From NCBI RefSeq assembly GCF_040833965.1, contig NZ_CP162142.1:2782001-2846000 (forward strand): a DNA stretch of 64,000 bases, read 5' to 3'. Under the pieces are notes generated by a model. It ran no database searches and was not told where the DNA came from. It saw nothing but the letters and a program-made list of their open reading frames with translations. The position numbers and the translations under genes are program-made. Below, piece after piece: positions 39,156 through 47,739 of the stretch. The number at the start of each line of letters is the position of its first letter. The stretch's first letter is position 1. Source of the DNA: Leptospira sp. WS39.C2 (GTDB lineage: Bacteria > Spirochaetota > Leptospiria > Leptospirales > Leptospiraceae).

Positions 39156-39995
39156 ATGAAGGATTTTCTACTTTGCCTACTCCCTTGGACAAAACGTGAA
39201 TGGTCTGATTTTTTTGCAGACTTAACTCCTCTTCTTGGTTTATGGATTTTTACTTCAAAACCTCAAAATATCATGATTGCCCTTTATCCAGAGTTATACT
39301 TTGTTTTTGGCTTTGGGATGATTCGGTTGTTTGTAACTGCAGTTTATGCAGCCATCCAACCAAGTAAAGGAATGGGTTTACAAGATTTGGAAATCCCTAA
39401 ACCGATTATTGGCAAAATCTTTTATTTTTTATTCATTCCATTCTTTGGTGGGATTTTATTCATCGCCTTAACTTGTATGGTCACTTTATTATTAGGTTTT
39501 AATTTCTTCTTTTATATGATGATCGAGTTATTTTTGAGTGTAGCGACTACAGGCCGAATGGAAACAAATTTTAATTTTCCAAACTTATACAATTCATTAT
39601 CACCTAACGAACAGTATTATATTTGGGGTATATTTTTATTTACATTGTATCGGTATCTACCAAAAGTTTTTGATTTTTTCGAAAATAAAACTTATAAAAG
39701 ATATAAAGAATCATGGTCTTCGATTTTTCTTGGCACTCCAAAAATTCCCAAACAAAACCAATTTCAAAAAATGTTAGTCCCCTTTCGCTATTTATTAGGA
39801 GTTGAAAACAATCCTTCGGATATTTGGGATTACACTCCTCTATTTTATATTACTTTTTTGTTTTTATACTTTGGAGCACTTATTTTGATGTTTCAATTTC
39901 CAATATCAGGACCAATCATCACACTGGTGATCAAAGCCTTTGTGGAAATGTATTGTTTCCGACTTTTTAAGGAAACCAATGTAAAGTTAAATTGA
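39156..39995 (+). CDS. Multi-pass membrane protein, unknown
   Basis: 279 residues with about five or six hydrophobic segments: one near 25-35, a long one near 42-70 (LYFVFGFGMIRLFVTAV), two in about 88-135 (FIPFFGGILFIALTCM), one near 158-170 and a last pair near 235-265 (FLYFGALILMFQFP). The central loop is basic and aromatic. The general form recalls Yip1/DUF-type inner-membrane proteins, but I recognise no family motif. No good ribosome site precedes the ATG, so the true start may differ. It stands alone between the kinase and the VOC gene. Confidence 0.6.
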   Translation: MKDFLLCLLPWTKREWSDFFADLTPLLGLWIFTSKPQNIMIALYPELYFVFGFGMIRLFVTAVYAAIQPSKGMGLQDLEIPKPIIGKIFYFLFIPFFGGILFIALTCMVTLLLGFNFFFYMMIELFLSVATTGRMETNFNFPNLYNSLSPNEQYYIWGIFLFTLYRYLPKVFDFFENKTYKRYKESWSSIFLGTPKIPKQNQFQKMLVPFRYLLGVENNPSDIWDYTPLFYITFLFLYFGALILMFQFPISGPIITLVIKAFVEMYCFRLFKETNVKLN

Positions 39996-40092
39996 TATTG
40001 GATAATAAATTTTAAAATTTAAATTTAAAATCGCAAAAACGATCCAGTATTGTTTTAAAATGCCTATATTCTTTTTTATAAAGGAGATTACT

Positions 40093-40485
40093 ATGGCATT
40101 CAAACAAATCCATACAGGTATAATCACAGAAAAATTAAAAGAAACGAAAGAGTTTTTTCAAACTTGGTTAGATTTAGAGACAAAATTTGAAACAGAGTGG
40201 TTTATTTTACTTTGTTTACCAAATTCACCTGAGGTTGAACTAGCAATTATGGCACCAAACCAAGAACAGGTGAGAAAATCGTATTTTCAAAAACAATATC
40301 AAAATTCAGGAATTTGGTTTATCTTTGAAACAAAAAATATAAAACTTGAGTATGAAAAAATGAAAGAAAAAAATGCTCCCATTGATCTTCCTTTGACGGA
40401 AGAGGAATGGGGAGATATCCATTTCACTCTCGTAGATCCCAATGGCATTGGAATTGATATTGTACAAGAACGAAATATGAATTAA
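40093..40485 (+). CDS. VOC-superfamily (glyoxalase-like) protein
   Basis: 130 residues from the ATG at 40093, which has an excellent AAGGAG site; an upstream in-frame start would add 11 hydrophobic residues and is unlikely. Paired beta-alpha-beta-beta-beta units are suggested by FKQIHTGIITEKLKETKEFF, FILLCLPNSPEVELAIM and IHFTLVDPNGIGIDIVQ, the last being the typical VOC ending. Members include glyoxalases, dioxygenases and drug-binding resistance proteins; metal ligands are not clear. It lies just upstream of an AraC/GyrI regulator. Confidence 0.75.
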   Translation: MAFKQIHTGIITEKLKETKEFFQTWLDLETKFETEWFILLCLPNSPEVELAIMAPNQEQVRKSYFQKQYQNSGIWFIFETKNIKLEYEKMKEKNAPIDLPLTEEEWGDIHFTLVDPNGIGIDIVQERNMN

Positions 40486-40499
40486 TGATTAAAAAAATA

Positions 40500-40533
40500 C
40501 CATTTACTTTCTATTTTTATGAATAGTAAATGG
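40500..40533 (+). promoter_or_regulatory. Dyad just before the AraC-type gene
   Basis: CCATTTACT (40500-40508) and AGTAAATGG (40525-40533) are exact complements with 16 bases between. The dyad ends 4 bp before the GTG start of the regulator, which has no visible Shine-Dalgarno, so it may be an autoregulatory operator or an RNA hairpin that limits translation. Confidence 0.45.
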
Positions 40534-40537
40534 TCAT

Positions 40538-41401
40538 GTGAATCCGAGTGCCAATATTTATCCAGTTTGGAAAAAAATAGAAACCCAATTGGACAAGGAA
40601 TTGGGTCTCAACCAAATTGCTTTTTTAACTGGGTATAGTGATTGGCATTTCCATCGTTTTTTTAAATCAATTCAAAAGGAAAATGTAAAATCTTACATCA
40701 AAAGACTGAGGATCGAAAAAGCCGCATACGAATTAAAAATAACTAATTTCCCAATTTTGGAAATTGCGATAGAATCCGGTTTTTCCTCAAACGAAGCATT
40801 TACAAAGGCATTCAAACGTGTGATTGGAGTCACACCATCTATCTTTCGGAAAAAATACCAAAAAAGAATCAATTCAAAATCAAATTACAAGATTACCTAC
40901 CCCAAAGGTATCTCACCACATAACTTCATCAAACGAAATATCTCTTCATTTACTCTCATCTTCACGCGCCACATTGGAAGTTATGAATCATTACCTGGTC
41001 CACTTCCAAAAAGTAAAGAAATGGTGTCTTTACTTTCATTGTACAAAAGTTGGAAATTAGAAAATGGAAGTCATAAATGGATCGGAATTTCACAAGATGA
41101 CCCGGACATTACTCCAAAAGAAAAATTGCGATTTGATCTTGGGTTTACTATCGGAGAATCGCATCCAACTCTTCCGAAAGAATATGGAAAACAAACAATA
41201 CAAGGTGGTAAGTATTTACAAGTAAGGTACATTGGTACTTATGAAAATTTACCGAAGATATATGATTGGATATTAAACCAATACTGTATTATGCATAAAT
41301 TAAAGCAAAAAAACAAACCACCTTGGGAATGTTATTTGAATCCATTTGAATTGGAAGAGATCAAAAGAATTACAGATATTTATATCCCGTTAGAATCTTA
41401 A
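40538..41401 (+). CDS. AraC-family regulator with GyrI-like effector domain
   Basis: 287 residues. The N-terminal half is a double helix-turn-helix of the AraC/XylS type (LNQIAFLTGYSDWHFHRFFK, then ILEIAIESGFSSNEAFTKAF and the end motif VTPSIFRKKYQ). From about residue 125 comes a GyrI/SbmC-like domain (FTLIFTRHIGSYESLPG, GGKYLQVRYIGTYENLPKIY), which binds small molecules in Rob- and BmrR-type regulators. The domain order, DNA binding first, is like Rob. The start is GTG at 40538. It likely controls itself and perhaps the VOC gene 52 bp upstream. Confidence 0.9.
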   Translation: MNPSANIYPVWKKIETQLDKELGLNQIAFLTGYSDWHFHRFFKSIQKENVKSYIKRLRIEKAAYELKITNFPILEIAIESGFSSNEAFTKAFKRVIGVTPSIFRKKYQKRINSKSNYKITYPKGISPHNFIKRNISSFTLIFTRHIGSYESLPGPLPKSKEMVSLLSLYKSWKLENGSHKWIGISQDDPDITPKEKLRFDLGFTIGESHPTLPKEYGKQTIQGGKYLQVRYIGTYENLPKIYDWILNQYCIMHKLKQKNKPPWECYLNPFELEEIKRITDIYIPLES

Positions 41402-41506
41402 TTTTTTAAAAAACCATTTTTTGTTTTTTGTTCGCAATTGAATCTACGCAATCAAAACTGAATGGATTCATTTTGGATACGTTTATGCTTGGGAATTCCT
41501 AATCTC

Positions 41507-41546
41507 TTCTTAGAATTATTTGGTTTCTAAGAATTTTATTCTTTTT
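41507..41546 (+). terminator. Intrinsic terminator after the AraC-type gene
   Basis: TTCTTAGAA (41507-41515) pairs exactly with TTCTAAGAA (41525-41533) around a 9-nt loop and is followed by TTTTATTCTTTTT on the plus strand. It lies about 105 bp after the AraC stop and 31 bp before the next start codon, so it separates the two genes. Confidence 0.6.
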
Positions 41547-41577
41547 CAAATTTAAAAAATAAGATACGATTTCTCCC

Positions 41578-42411
41578 ATGAAAAGATCATTTCTCCAAAT
41601 TCTTTTATTACTCTTTGTTTTCCAATCTTGTGTGGTATTCCAAGCAACTAAAGTTCCCTCAAATAATTTAAAAGGAAGTTTGGTAAGCGCTGTATCAAAA
41701 TCTCCAAAAATTGTTTTTTTGGGAGATAGTATCACGCATGGTCGAGTCAGTTATGATTATGTTGAATCAATTCGCAAACATCCAAAACTGAATGATGCAT
41801 TGGTTGTGAATGAAGGAATCAATAGCAGATTAACCGTTCAAATCATCGAACAACTTGATTCCGTAGTGAGTTTACAACCTGATTTTGTTTTTATCCTAAT
41901 TGGAACTAATGACTTAAAAGCAACTTTATCTAAAGAGGAATACGACCGATATGCAAGCCATTGGAATTTGAAAGATCCAGTTTCAGAAGAAAGTTTTGTT
42001 CAAAATTTAACAAAAATTGTAACTCGGATTAAAAAAGAAACAAAGGCAAAATTGATTTTGTTTTCACCACCCATCTTAGGGGAAGATCCAAACTCATTAC
42101 CATTTTTGCGATCCAAACGTTTTGCAGAACTGACAAAAGAAGTTTCAATCAAAGAGAATGTTCTCTACAAACCACTTCATGAAACTCTTACAAGTGGATT
42201 AAGTTCCATAAACTACCATAAAAAAACTCCATACGTCCAAAACACTTGGAGTATGTATTGGACCATTCTAAAGTATTATTCAACCACCTACTCTTGGAAT
42301 GATTTAGGAGATGCTAACGGGTATTATTACTTGACTGATGCGATTCATCTAAACGAACGAGGTGGACAAGTCATTGAGAAAATGATTTTAGAAACATTAA
42401 TCACTCAGTAA
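41578..42411 (+). CDS. SGNH/GDSL hydrolase lipoprotein
   Basis: 277 residues. A lipoprotein signal, MKRSFLQILLLLFVFQSC, places the acylated Cys at residue 18. The hydrolase domain has IVFLGDSITHGRVSYDY (block I, nucleophile Ser), VVNEGINSRLT (Gly block), FILIGTNDLKATL (block III Asn) and the C-terminal YYLTDAIHLNERGGQV with the Asp-x-x-His pair. All catalytic residues are present. It is expected to be an envelope esterase acting on lipid, acetylated glycan or a similar substrate; the specificity cannot be read. It has its own terminator-delimited unit. Confidence 0.88.
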   Translation: MKRSFLQILLLLFVFQSCVVFQATKVPSNNLKGSLVSAVSKSPKIVFLGDSITHGRVSYDYVESIRKHPKLNDALVVNEGINSRLTVQIIEQLDSVVSLQPDFVFILIGTNDLKATLSKEEYDRYASHWNLKDPVSEESFVQNLTKIVTRIKKETKAKLILFSPPILGEDPNSLPFLRSKRFAELTKEVSIKENVLYKPLHETLTSGLSSINYHKKTPYVQNTWSMYWTILKYYSTTYSWNDLGDANGYYYLTDAIHLNERGGQVIEKMILETLITQ

Positions 42412-42455
42412 GTATTCCAAAACTGAATTCGAATATCAGAATGATTTTAAATTCC

Positions 42456-42479
42456 CAGGGATTTCTTAGGAAATCCCTG
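42456..42479. other. Perfect 10-bp hairpin after the SGNH gene
   Basis: CAGGGATTTC (42456-42465) and GAAATCCCTG (42470-42479) are exact complements with loop TTAG. The hairpin is 45 bp past the SGNH stop. No T-run follows on the plus strand, so it may be a factor-independent pause, a 3' stabiliser or an operator; the rest of the 244-bp gap shows nothing clear. Confidence 0.45.
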
Positions 42480-42655
42480 ATCTGTTCTCAATCGGTTCTA
42501 AAAACACAATTTTAATCTCCAGACTTCAGGAGAACTACGAATCATTCCTGTCTTTTGTATGATTTCTTCCTAGACAAAATTAGAATTCCATCATTCCATC
42601 CGTTGTGCATTCAATTCTACAGAGTAATTTTCGTCTGTTAGTATGAGGAAGGAAT

Positions 42656-44236
42656 ATGGCTATCGAAACGGATGAAATTCAGAAATTTGAAAGAACTTTA
42701 TTTCGCAAAGGAATATCGCTCATCGTTTTTACCAAATACGGATTAGGGATCATCTTTTTGTTAGGAGTGGCATCCAACTATGCCACAAAAAGTTTTATTC
42801 CGAATTTAATTGGATCTTTGATATTTTTAGCCAATGCAGTAATCCCAGGATATTTATTGAAAAAAGAAAAAGAAATTTCAAGGAGAATGGCAGCATCAAT
42901 CATATTTATTGATTTAATTATTATATTATGTTTCTTCTACCTAGATATCTACAATAATTATACAAAGTTAGATGCAAGTAACACATTAAGCACTGGTATT
43001 TTTTATATTATTTTTATATTCATTGCCATTTATTCGAGTTTTTTATTCGAAACAAAATTGGTAATGGCCGTTGGTATAATTTCCACTAGTGTGTATATTG
43101 GCGGAATTTTTTTATCACACAAACTTGGTTCTGTTTTTATCCCCAAACCTTTCCCTGATATGATCCGAGCAAACCATATCATCGTAACGACAGAGATCCA
43201 AAAAATCATATTTTTTTTCGGGGTTATTTTTAGTTTACGGTATGTAGTTTCTTTGATGAGAGAAATGCAAACTGACTTAAAATCCAAATTAAAAGAAAGT
43301 TTAGAAAAACAAACATTTATCACAAATAAATCAACACAGTTAGAAAAATCAGCGAACACATTAGCACTTTCAGTAGAAAAATTACAATCAATGTCTGATG
43401 TACTTCATAACCAATCCCAAAACCAAGCAGCTTCTGTTGAGGAAATCTCAGCTTCAGTAGAAGAACTTTCATCATCTGCAATAAGTTCCGCAAATTTGGT
43501 GGAAGACCAAGTCAAACGAGTTAAAATAGTAGATCAGAATTTTTTATCTCTACAGAATCTTAGTGAAAATGTAAAATCCAAAACAATGTTAATTGCAAAG
43601 GATGTTAGCATTTCTGCAGATTTTAGTAAAAAAGTAAAAACATCTTCTGAAGAATTAAATGTTATTTATTCGGAACTAAACCAAGCATTCTCAAAAGTGG
43701 AAGAGATCAATCAAATGATGTCAGAAATTGCAGACCAAACCAACTTACTGGCATTAAATGCATCAATTGAAGCCGCGAGAGCTGGCGAACATGGAAGAGG
43801 ATTTGCTGTTGTGGCACAAGAAGTAGCAAAATTAGCAGAGAGGTCCCAATCAAATGCCGGTACAATTGCAAAAATTGTAAAGGATGCGGGGTTAAAAATT
43901 AATGAAGGGACTCGTTATTCAAAAGAAGTCAAATCGCAGGTCGAAAACCAAAATACGGAATTACTCAGAATCGAAAGTGAAATCCTTGGATTAGAAGGAC
44001 ATGTTACCGAACAAGAAGTTCTGAACCAAAAACTAAGAGATACATTTTCAGAACTCCATGTATTATCGGAACAAATTGGAATCATTGCCCAAGAACAGAT
44101 GTCTGGAAGCAAAGAGATCAACCGAGCCATCTCTGTCATCGATGAAACCACCCAAAAATTAGCAGATTCTGTGGAACTCCTCTACGAGGAAATTAACGAA
44201 ATCCACACACAAGCAAAACAACTCAATGTAGTTTAG
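42656..44236 (+). CDS. Methyl-accepting chemotaxis protein with six-helix membrane domain
   Basis: 526 residues. The N-terminal ~200 residues hold six hydrophobic helices with only short loops (for example [49 protein letters not shown]), so there is no periplasmic ligand domain and no obvious HAMP. A long coiled coil follows, with the strongly conserved signalling tip [20 protein letters not shown] and [18 protein letters not shown] at about 360-400. GAGGAAGGA precedes the ATG. It probably senses a membrane or intracellular cue. The GGDEF-PilZ gene follows after 101 bp. Confidence 0.92.
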   Translation: MAIETDEIQKFERTLFRKGISLIVFTKYGLGIIFLLGVASNYATKSFIPNLIGSLIFLANAVIPGYLLKKEKEISRRMAASIIFIDLIIILCFFYLDIYNNYTKLDASNTLSTGIFYIIFIFIAIYSSFLFETKLVMAVGIISTSVYIGGIFLSHKLGSVFIPKPFPDMIRANHIIVTTEIQKIIFFFGVIFSLRYVVSLMREMQTDLKSKLKESLEKQTFITNKSTQLEKSANTLALSVEKLQSMSDVLHNQSQNQAASVEEISASVEELSSSAISSANLVEDQVKRVKIVDQNFLSLQNLSENVKSKTMLIAKDVSISADFSKKVKTSSEELNVIYSELNQAFSKVEEINQMMSEIADQTNLLALNASIEAARAGEHGRGFAVVAQEVAKLAERSQSNAGTIAKIVKDAGLKINEGTRYSKEVKSQVENQNTELLRIESEILGLEGHVTEQEVLNQKLRDTFSELHVLSEQIGIIAQEQMSGSKEINRAISVIDETTQKLADSVELLYEEINEIHTQAKQLNVV

Positions 44237-44337
44237 GGATTTAGAGGAGTCTGAATTTAGTTCTTACCTAAAACCTGTCTTTACAACATAGAATCCTTCT
44301 AGATTTTTGTGAAATTGGCAATAAATTTCTACAACAA

Positions 44338-45552
44338 GTGAAATCGGAAATGATCAAATCCCAACCATCTCCAAGGCCTCTGAATGGCCAACGTATCGAA
44401 GATACCATCATAGATCTTTTAGAAGAAGATCCGTGCAATGAAAATTTACTCATTCAAAAATTACAAACCAACTTGTTTCCCAATTTTTCAGAAACACAAC
44501 TTTACTCATCGATCCTCAAAGTATTAACATCGCTTGATATTCCAGAATCAGAATCAAAAGAAATTTGGGATGATGTGTTACTTAACAAAATTAAACTTTC
44601 AGAATGTTTAGGAAGACCTGTTGGATTTCGAGTTGCCTTATTAGATTATTTCACGAGTCAGAACCAAAAAATTAAAAATCCAAAAATCATTGAACTCAGA
44701 TTATTTTCTGAGACTGAAAAACTCATCTTGGTAGATGAACTGACTAAACTTTACAATCGTAGGCATTTTGAAACAGCTTTAGTTCGTGAGTTTAAACAAT
44801 CTACACGTTATCAACAAAATCTTTCCTTACTTGTCATCGATATAGATGACTTTAAAAAAATCAATGATACTTACGGACATTTAATGGGAGATGAAATCTT
44901 AAAACAAGTATCAAATAAAATTTCCACAAGCCTAAGAATGGAAGACACAGCCTGTCGAATCGGTGGAGAAGAATTTGCTATTATTTTTCCACAATCAAAT
45001 GAAGTACAAGCATTAAAAGCATCTGAAAAATTATTAGAAGCTTGCCGTTCCATTCAAATCAGCGGAAAACCAGTCACCATCAGTGGTGGTCTTGTTTCCT
45101 TTCCTGAAAAAGTGAATCGTTGTGAAGACATGTATGACTTTGCAGATCGGGCTTTGTATACAGCAAAAGATTCTGGGAAAAATCAAATCGTGGTTTATTC
45201 AAACGAAAAAAGAAGCAGTTTACGTTTTGAAGCAAACTTAGAATTGTTTTGTGTTCTCCCAAATAAAACAGTGCGTTCGATTTCAAAAAATATTTCCATT
45301 ACTGGAATTGCTTTCGAAACTGAAGACGATTTATCATTAAATGATTCAATTCCTGTTTTACTTCGTGAATCTGAATCCACTCATGAAATTAATGCAAAAA
45401 TCAAAGTAATCAGAAAACAAAAAATTGGTGAGAACATTTATAGTGTTGGTGCCGAATTCATAGAATTGTCTAGTGAATCACAAACCAAATTGTCAGACTT
45501 ATATTTACTACACCAATTTAAGGCAAAAAGCCCAATTGGTGTAGGTATATGA
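44338..45552 (+). CDS. GGDEF diguanylate cyclase with C-terminal PilZ domain
   Basis: 404 residues from a GTG at 44338; an ATG at 44350 is in frame. About residues 1-125 are an unrecognised helical region. The GGDEF domain (130-290) has DELTKLYNRRHFE, DIDDFKKINDTYGHLMGDE and the active site CRIGGEEFAII. RMED five residues before GGEEF fits the inhibitory I-site RxxD. The C-terminal PilZ domain has RSSLRFEA (RxxxR) and NISITGIAF (NxSxxG), the c-di-GMP-binding signature. The protein should therefore both make and bind c-di-GMP. It follows the chemoreceptor gene. Confidence 0.92.
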   Translation: MKSEMIKSQPSPRPLNGQRIEDTIIDLLEEDPCNENLLIQKLQTNLFPNFSETQLYSSILKVLTSLDIPESESKEIWDDVLLNKIKLSECLGRPVGFRVALLDYFTSQNQKIKNPKIIELRLFSETEKLILVDELTKLYNRRHFETALVREFKQSTRYQQNLSLLVIDIDDFKKINDTYGHLMGDEILKQVSNKISTSLRMEDTACRIGGEEFAIIFPQSNEVQALKASEKLLEACRSIQISGKPVTISGGLVSFPEKVNRCEDMYDFADRALYTAKDSGKNQIVVYSNEKRSSLRFEANLELFCVLPNKTVRSISKNISITGIAFETEDDLSLNDSIPVLLRESESTHEINAKIKVIRKQKIGENIYSVGAEFIELSSESQTKLSDLYLLHQFKAKSPIGVGI

Positions 45553-45557
45553 TTTGT

Positions 45558-45911
45558 TTATCGGGAATTTGGCATATCACTGAGTCCCCCTGCATTGATA
45601 ACAGAAGAGTAACCCTTTGCAGTTAAAATTTGTTTTGCTCTCTCACTTCTAGCCCCTGACCGGCAATACACAATGATTTTGGAATCTTTGTTTTTCAATG
45701 ACCCAAGTTCCGTTGGCAATACATCCACTGGGATGTTGATTGCTCCAGGAAAATGACCTTCTGAAAATTCTGACTTAGTCCTCACATCTACGACAACTGC
45801 CCCAGCTTGGATCCATTCTTGTACCATTTGTTTGTCCCCTTTTGATTGGATTTTCTTTACGAAAACAAAGAGGATTCCAAGAACCACTCCCACTAATACA
45901 AATGTTTTCAT
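45558..45911 (-). CDS. Membrane-anchored rhodanese-like protein
   Basis: 117 residues from the ATG at 45911, preceded by GAGG; an in-frame start six codons upstream is less likely. An N-terminal helix (VLVGVVLGILFVFVKKI) anchors it. The rhodanese domain has VVVDVRTKSEFSEGHFPGA and the active-site loop VYCRSGARSERAK with the sulfur-carrying Cys. Single-domain rhodaneses move sulfane sulfur from thiosulfate or persulfides. It is divergent from the persulfide dioxygenase gene across a 122-bp gap that contains a G-tract operator. Confidence 0.88.
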   Translation of the reverse strand: MKTFVLVGVVLGILFVFVKKIQSKGDKQMVQEWIQAGAVVVDVRTKSEFSEGHFPGAINIPVDVLPTELGSLKNKDSKIIVYCRSGARSERAKQILTAKGYSSVINAGGLSDMPNSR

Positions 45912-45965
45912 ATTTACCTCTTTTTCCAATTTTTCCTTGCAGGGAAATCAGTCAAGAAAAACTAT

Positions 45966-45986
45966 ATACCATAGGGGGTATGGTAT
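45966..45986. promoter_or_regulatory. CsoR/FrmR/CstR-type operator
   Basis: Arms ATACCATA (45966-45973) and TATGGTAT (45979-45986) are exact complements around a GGGGG core. A G-tract flanked by AT-rich inverted repeats is the known operator form of the CsoR/RcnR/FrmR family, and CstR is the persulfide-sensing member. It lies between the rhodanese and persulfide dioxygenase genes, 48 bp before the dioxygenase start, so it could repress both. No such regulator gene is in the window. Confidence 0.65.
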
Positions 45987-46033
45987 TATGCCTTCTAAAA
46001 TAAAATTTACGAACAAAGAGGGATCCGATCACT

Positions 46034-46750
46034 ATGAACAAAATGGACAAAAACTTTGGAATTGATATCAAACCACTTTACGATTTTGAATCAGGAACTT
46101 GGACATATCTCGTAATCGACAATACTTCGAATCAAGCCGTACTCATCGATCCAGTTCTTGAAAATTGGGAAAGAGACCTACAATTCATCAACTCAATGCA
46201 CTTACAATTAGTAGCAACGATTGAAACACATATGCATGCAGACCACATCACAGCTGCAGGAGAGTTAAGAGAAAAAACAGGTTGTGAAAACTATGCTCCC
46301 AATTTAGCAGGAGCTACCTGTGCGACAAAATTATTAAAAGACAATGATCAATTCCAAATTGGGAAATTAGATTTTTTAGTATTACACACTCCTGGCCATA
46401 CACCATGTTCCATTTCATTAGTATTAAATGGCAAATACGTGTTTACAGGAGATACTTTACTCGTTAGAGGTTGCGGACGAACTGATTTCCAAGGGGGGAG
46501 TGCAGAATCTTTGTATCATTCCATAACAAATAAACTATTCCAATTGCCGGATGAAACCATTGTTTTTCCGGGTCATGATTACAAAGGATTCGTATCTTCT
46601 AGCATTGGTGAGGAAAAAAAGTGGAACCCAAGGATAGCCAACCGAACACTTCAAGAATTTAAGTCCATTATGGATAATTTGAACTTACCCGAACCCAAAA
46701 AAATCCATGAAGCAGTTCCAGCAAATCGGGCATGTGGGAAAATCGTATGA
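46034..46750 (+). CDS. ETHE1-like persulfide dioxygenase (MBL fold)
   Basis: 238 residues. The metal-binding motif is IETHMHADHITAAGEL (HxHxDH), with further ligands in LHTPGHTPCS and VFTGDTLL. RGCGRTDFQGGSAESLYHS is characteristic of ETHE1/PDO enzymes, which oxidise glutathione persulfide to sulfite using mononuclear iron. FPGHDYKGF carries the last His. The GAGGGA site before 46034 is a little distant. Its last codons overlap the TauE/SafE start (ATGA), so oxidation and export of the product are coupled. Confidence 0.9.
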   Translation: MNKMDKNFGIDIKPLYDFESGTWTYLVIDNTSNQAVLIDPVLENWERDLQFINSMHLQLVATIETHMHADHITAAGELREKTGCENYAPNLAGATCATKLLKDNDQFQIGKLDFLVLHTPGHTPCSISLVLNGKYVFTGDTLLVRGCGRTDFQGGSAESLYHSITNKLFQLPDETIVFPGHDYKGFVSSSIGEEKKWNPRIANRTLQEFKSIMDNLNLPEPKKIHEAVPANRACGKIV

Positions 46751-47112
46751 GTGTAGGAATTTTATTTTTACTGTTGGGAATCGGAGCAGGAATTTTAGGA
46801 GGATTGGTTGGTATCGGTGGAGGGATTCTCCTTGTTCCTGCTTTGGTTTATTTTTTTGATTTTAATCAAAAACTTGCACAAGGGACAACTCTTGCTGCAA
46901 TGGTTCCGCCCATTGGAATCGTAGCAGCTTACATCTATTATACGAGAGGTGAAACTAATTTATTTGCAGCAGCACTCATTAGTGTTGGATTTATTTTAGG
47001 GAGTGTTTTTGGAGCTGGAGCGGCATCCAAAATCGACACAACAGTTTTATCTCGTTTTTTCGGGATCTTTACAGTCATAGTAGGACTCAAAATGGTATTT
47101 TTTCCAAAATAA
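46747..47112 (+). CDS. Small TauE/SafE-family sulfite exporter-like protein
   Basis: 121 residues from the ATG at 46747, overlapping the dioxygenase stop. Four hydrophobic helices: FLLLGIGAGILGGLVGIGGG (with the GxGGG signature), ALVYFFDF-AQGTTLAAMV region, FAAALISVGFILGSVFG and FFGIFTVIVGLKMVFF. Length is half that of classic TauE/SafE (~250), so it probably acts as a dimer. With persulfide dioxygenase just upstream, export of sulfite is a reasonable inference. Confidence 0.85.
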   Translation: MSVGILFLLLGIGAGILGGLVGIGGGILLVPALVYFFDFNQKLAQGTTLAAMVPPIGIVAAYIYYTRGETNLFAAALISVGFILGSVFGAGAASKIDTTVLSRFFGIFTVIVGLKMVFFPK

Positions 47113-47166
47113 CTTTTTTAAAAAAATATGTTTGCCTTAACATAGAAGTCCTTTTTCCATTCAATC

Positions 47167-47688
47167 GTGTTCGGTTTTTATTTCGCACTTTTTTGGTTTT
47201 TGTCTCGATTTTTGATCAACGGAATTCCATTCCCAGAGGTCGTATTCCCACCTATGGAGTTCCTTTTCTGGTGGAATTTAATTTTTACTTCACTTTGGTT
47301 ATCATTAATCATCGTAGTGATCATCGGATTTTTGGGAATTTTACTTCGAATTCCCATCATCGGAATTTTTGTCCAAGGCATACGTAACCAAGTCTCTGAA
47401 GTTGGTTGGATATCGTTTTTAAAAAACCGCACCATGGTTTGGTTTGTTAGCCAATCGTTCATTTTATGTGGATCCTATTTTTTTGTATATTCCACAAATC
47501 CATCTCAAAACACACTATACCTTTCTCTTAGCGCAGTTCTTTTAGGATACTTCCTGAAACAAAAGTTTCACAAACCGATGGCTCGATTTACAGGCAATGA
47601 TCGAATTTTTATCTACCGAGGAGGGAGGAATGATATCAATCCAACAAAGGAAGAATTTCCAACTGAAAAAGACGTAACCCCTCTCTAA
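47167..47688 (+). CDS. Small membrane protein, unknown
   Basis: 173 residues from a GTG at 47167, with no strong ribosome site. Three or four hydrophobic helices: near residues 3-17, 33-60 (FTSLWLSLIIVVIIGFLGI) and 90-130 (FVSQSFILCGSYFFVYS, LYLSLSAVLLGYFL). The hydrophilic C-tail has GRNDINPTKEEFPTEKD. I do not recognise the family. It lies 54 bp after the TauE/SafE gene and might be part of that transcript, but no functional link is visible. Confidence 0.6.
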   Translation: MFGFYFALFWFLSRFLINGIPFPEVVFPPMEFLFWWNLIFTSLWLSLIIVVIIGFLGILLRIPIIGIFVQGIRNQVSEVGWISFLKNRTMVWFVSQSFILCGSYFFVYSTNPSQNTLYLSLSAVLLGYFLKQKFHKPMARFTGNDRIFIYRGGRNDINPTKEEFPTEKDVTPL

Positions 47689-47739
47689 ATTACATTTGTT
47701 CCATTAATTTCCAAACAAATCCAATGGAAACACAATCTA

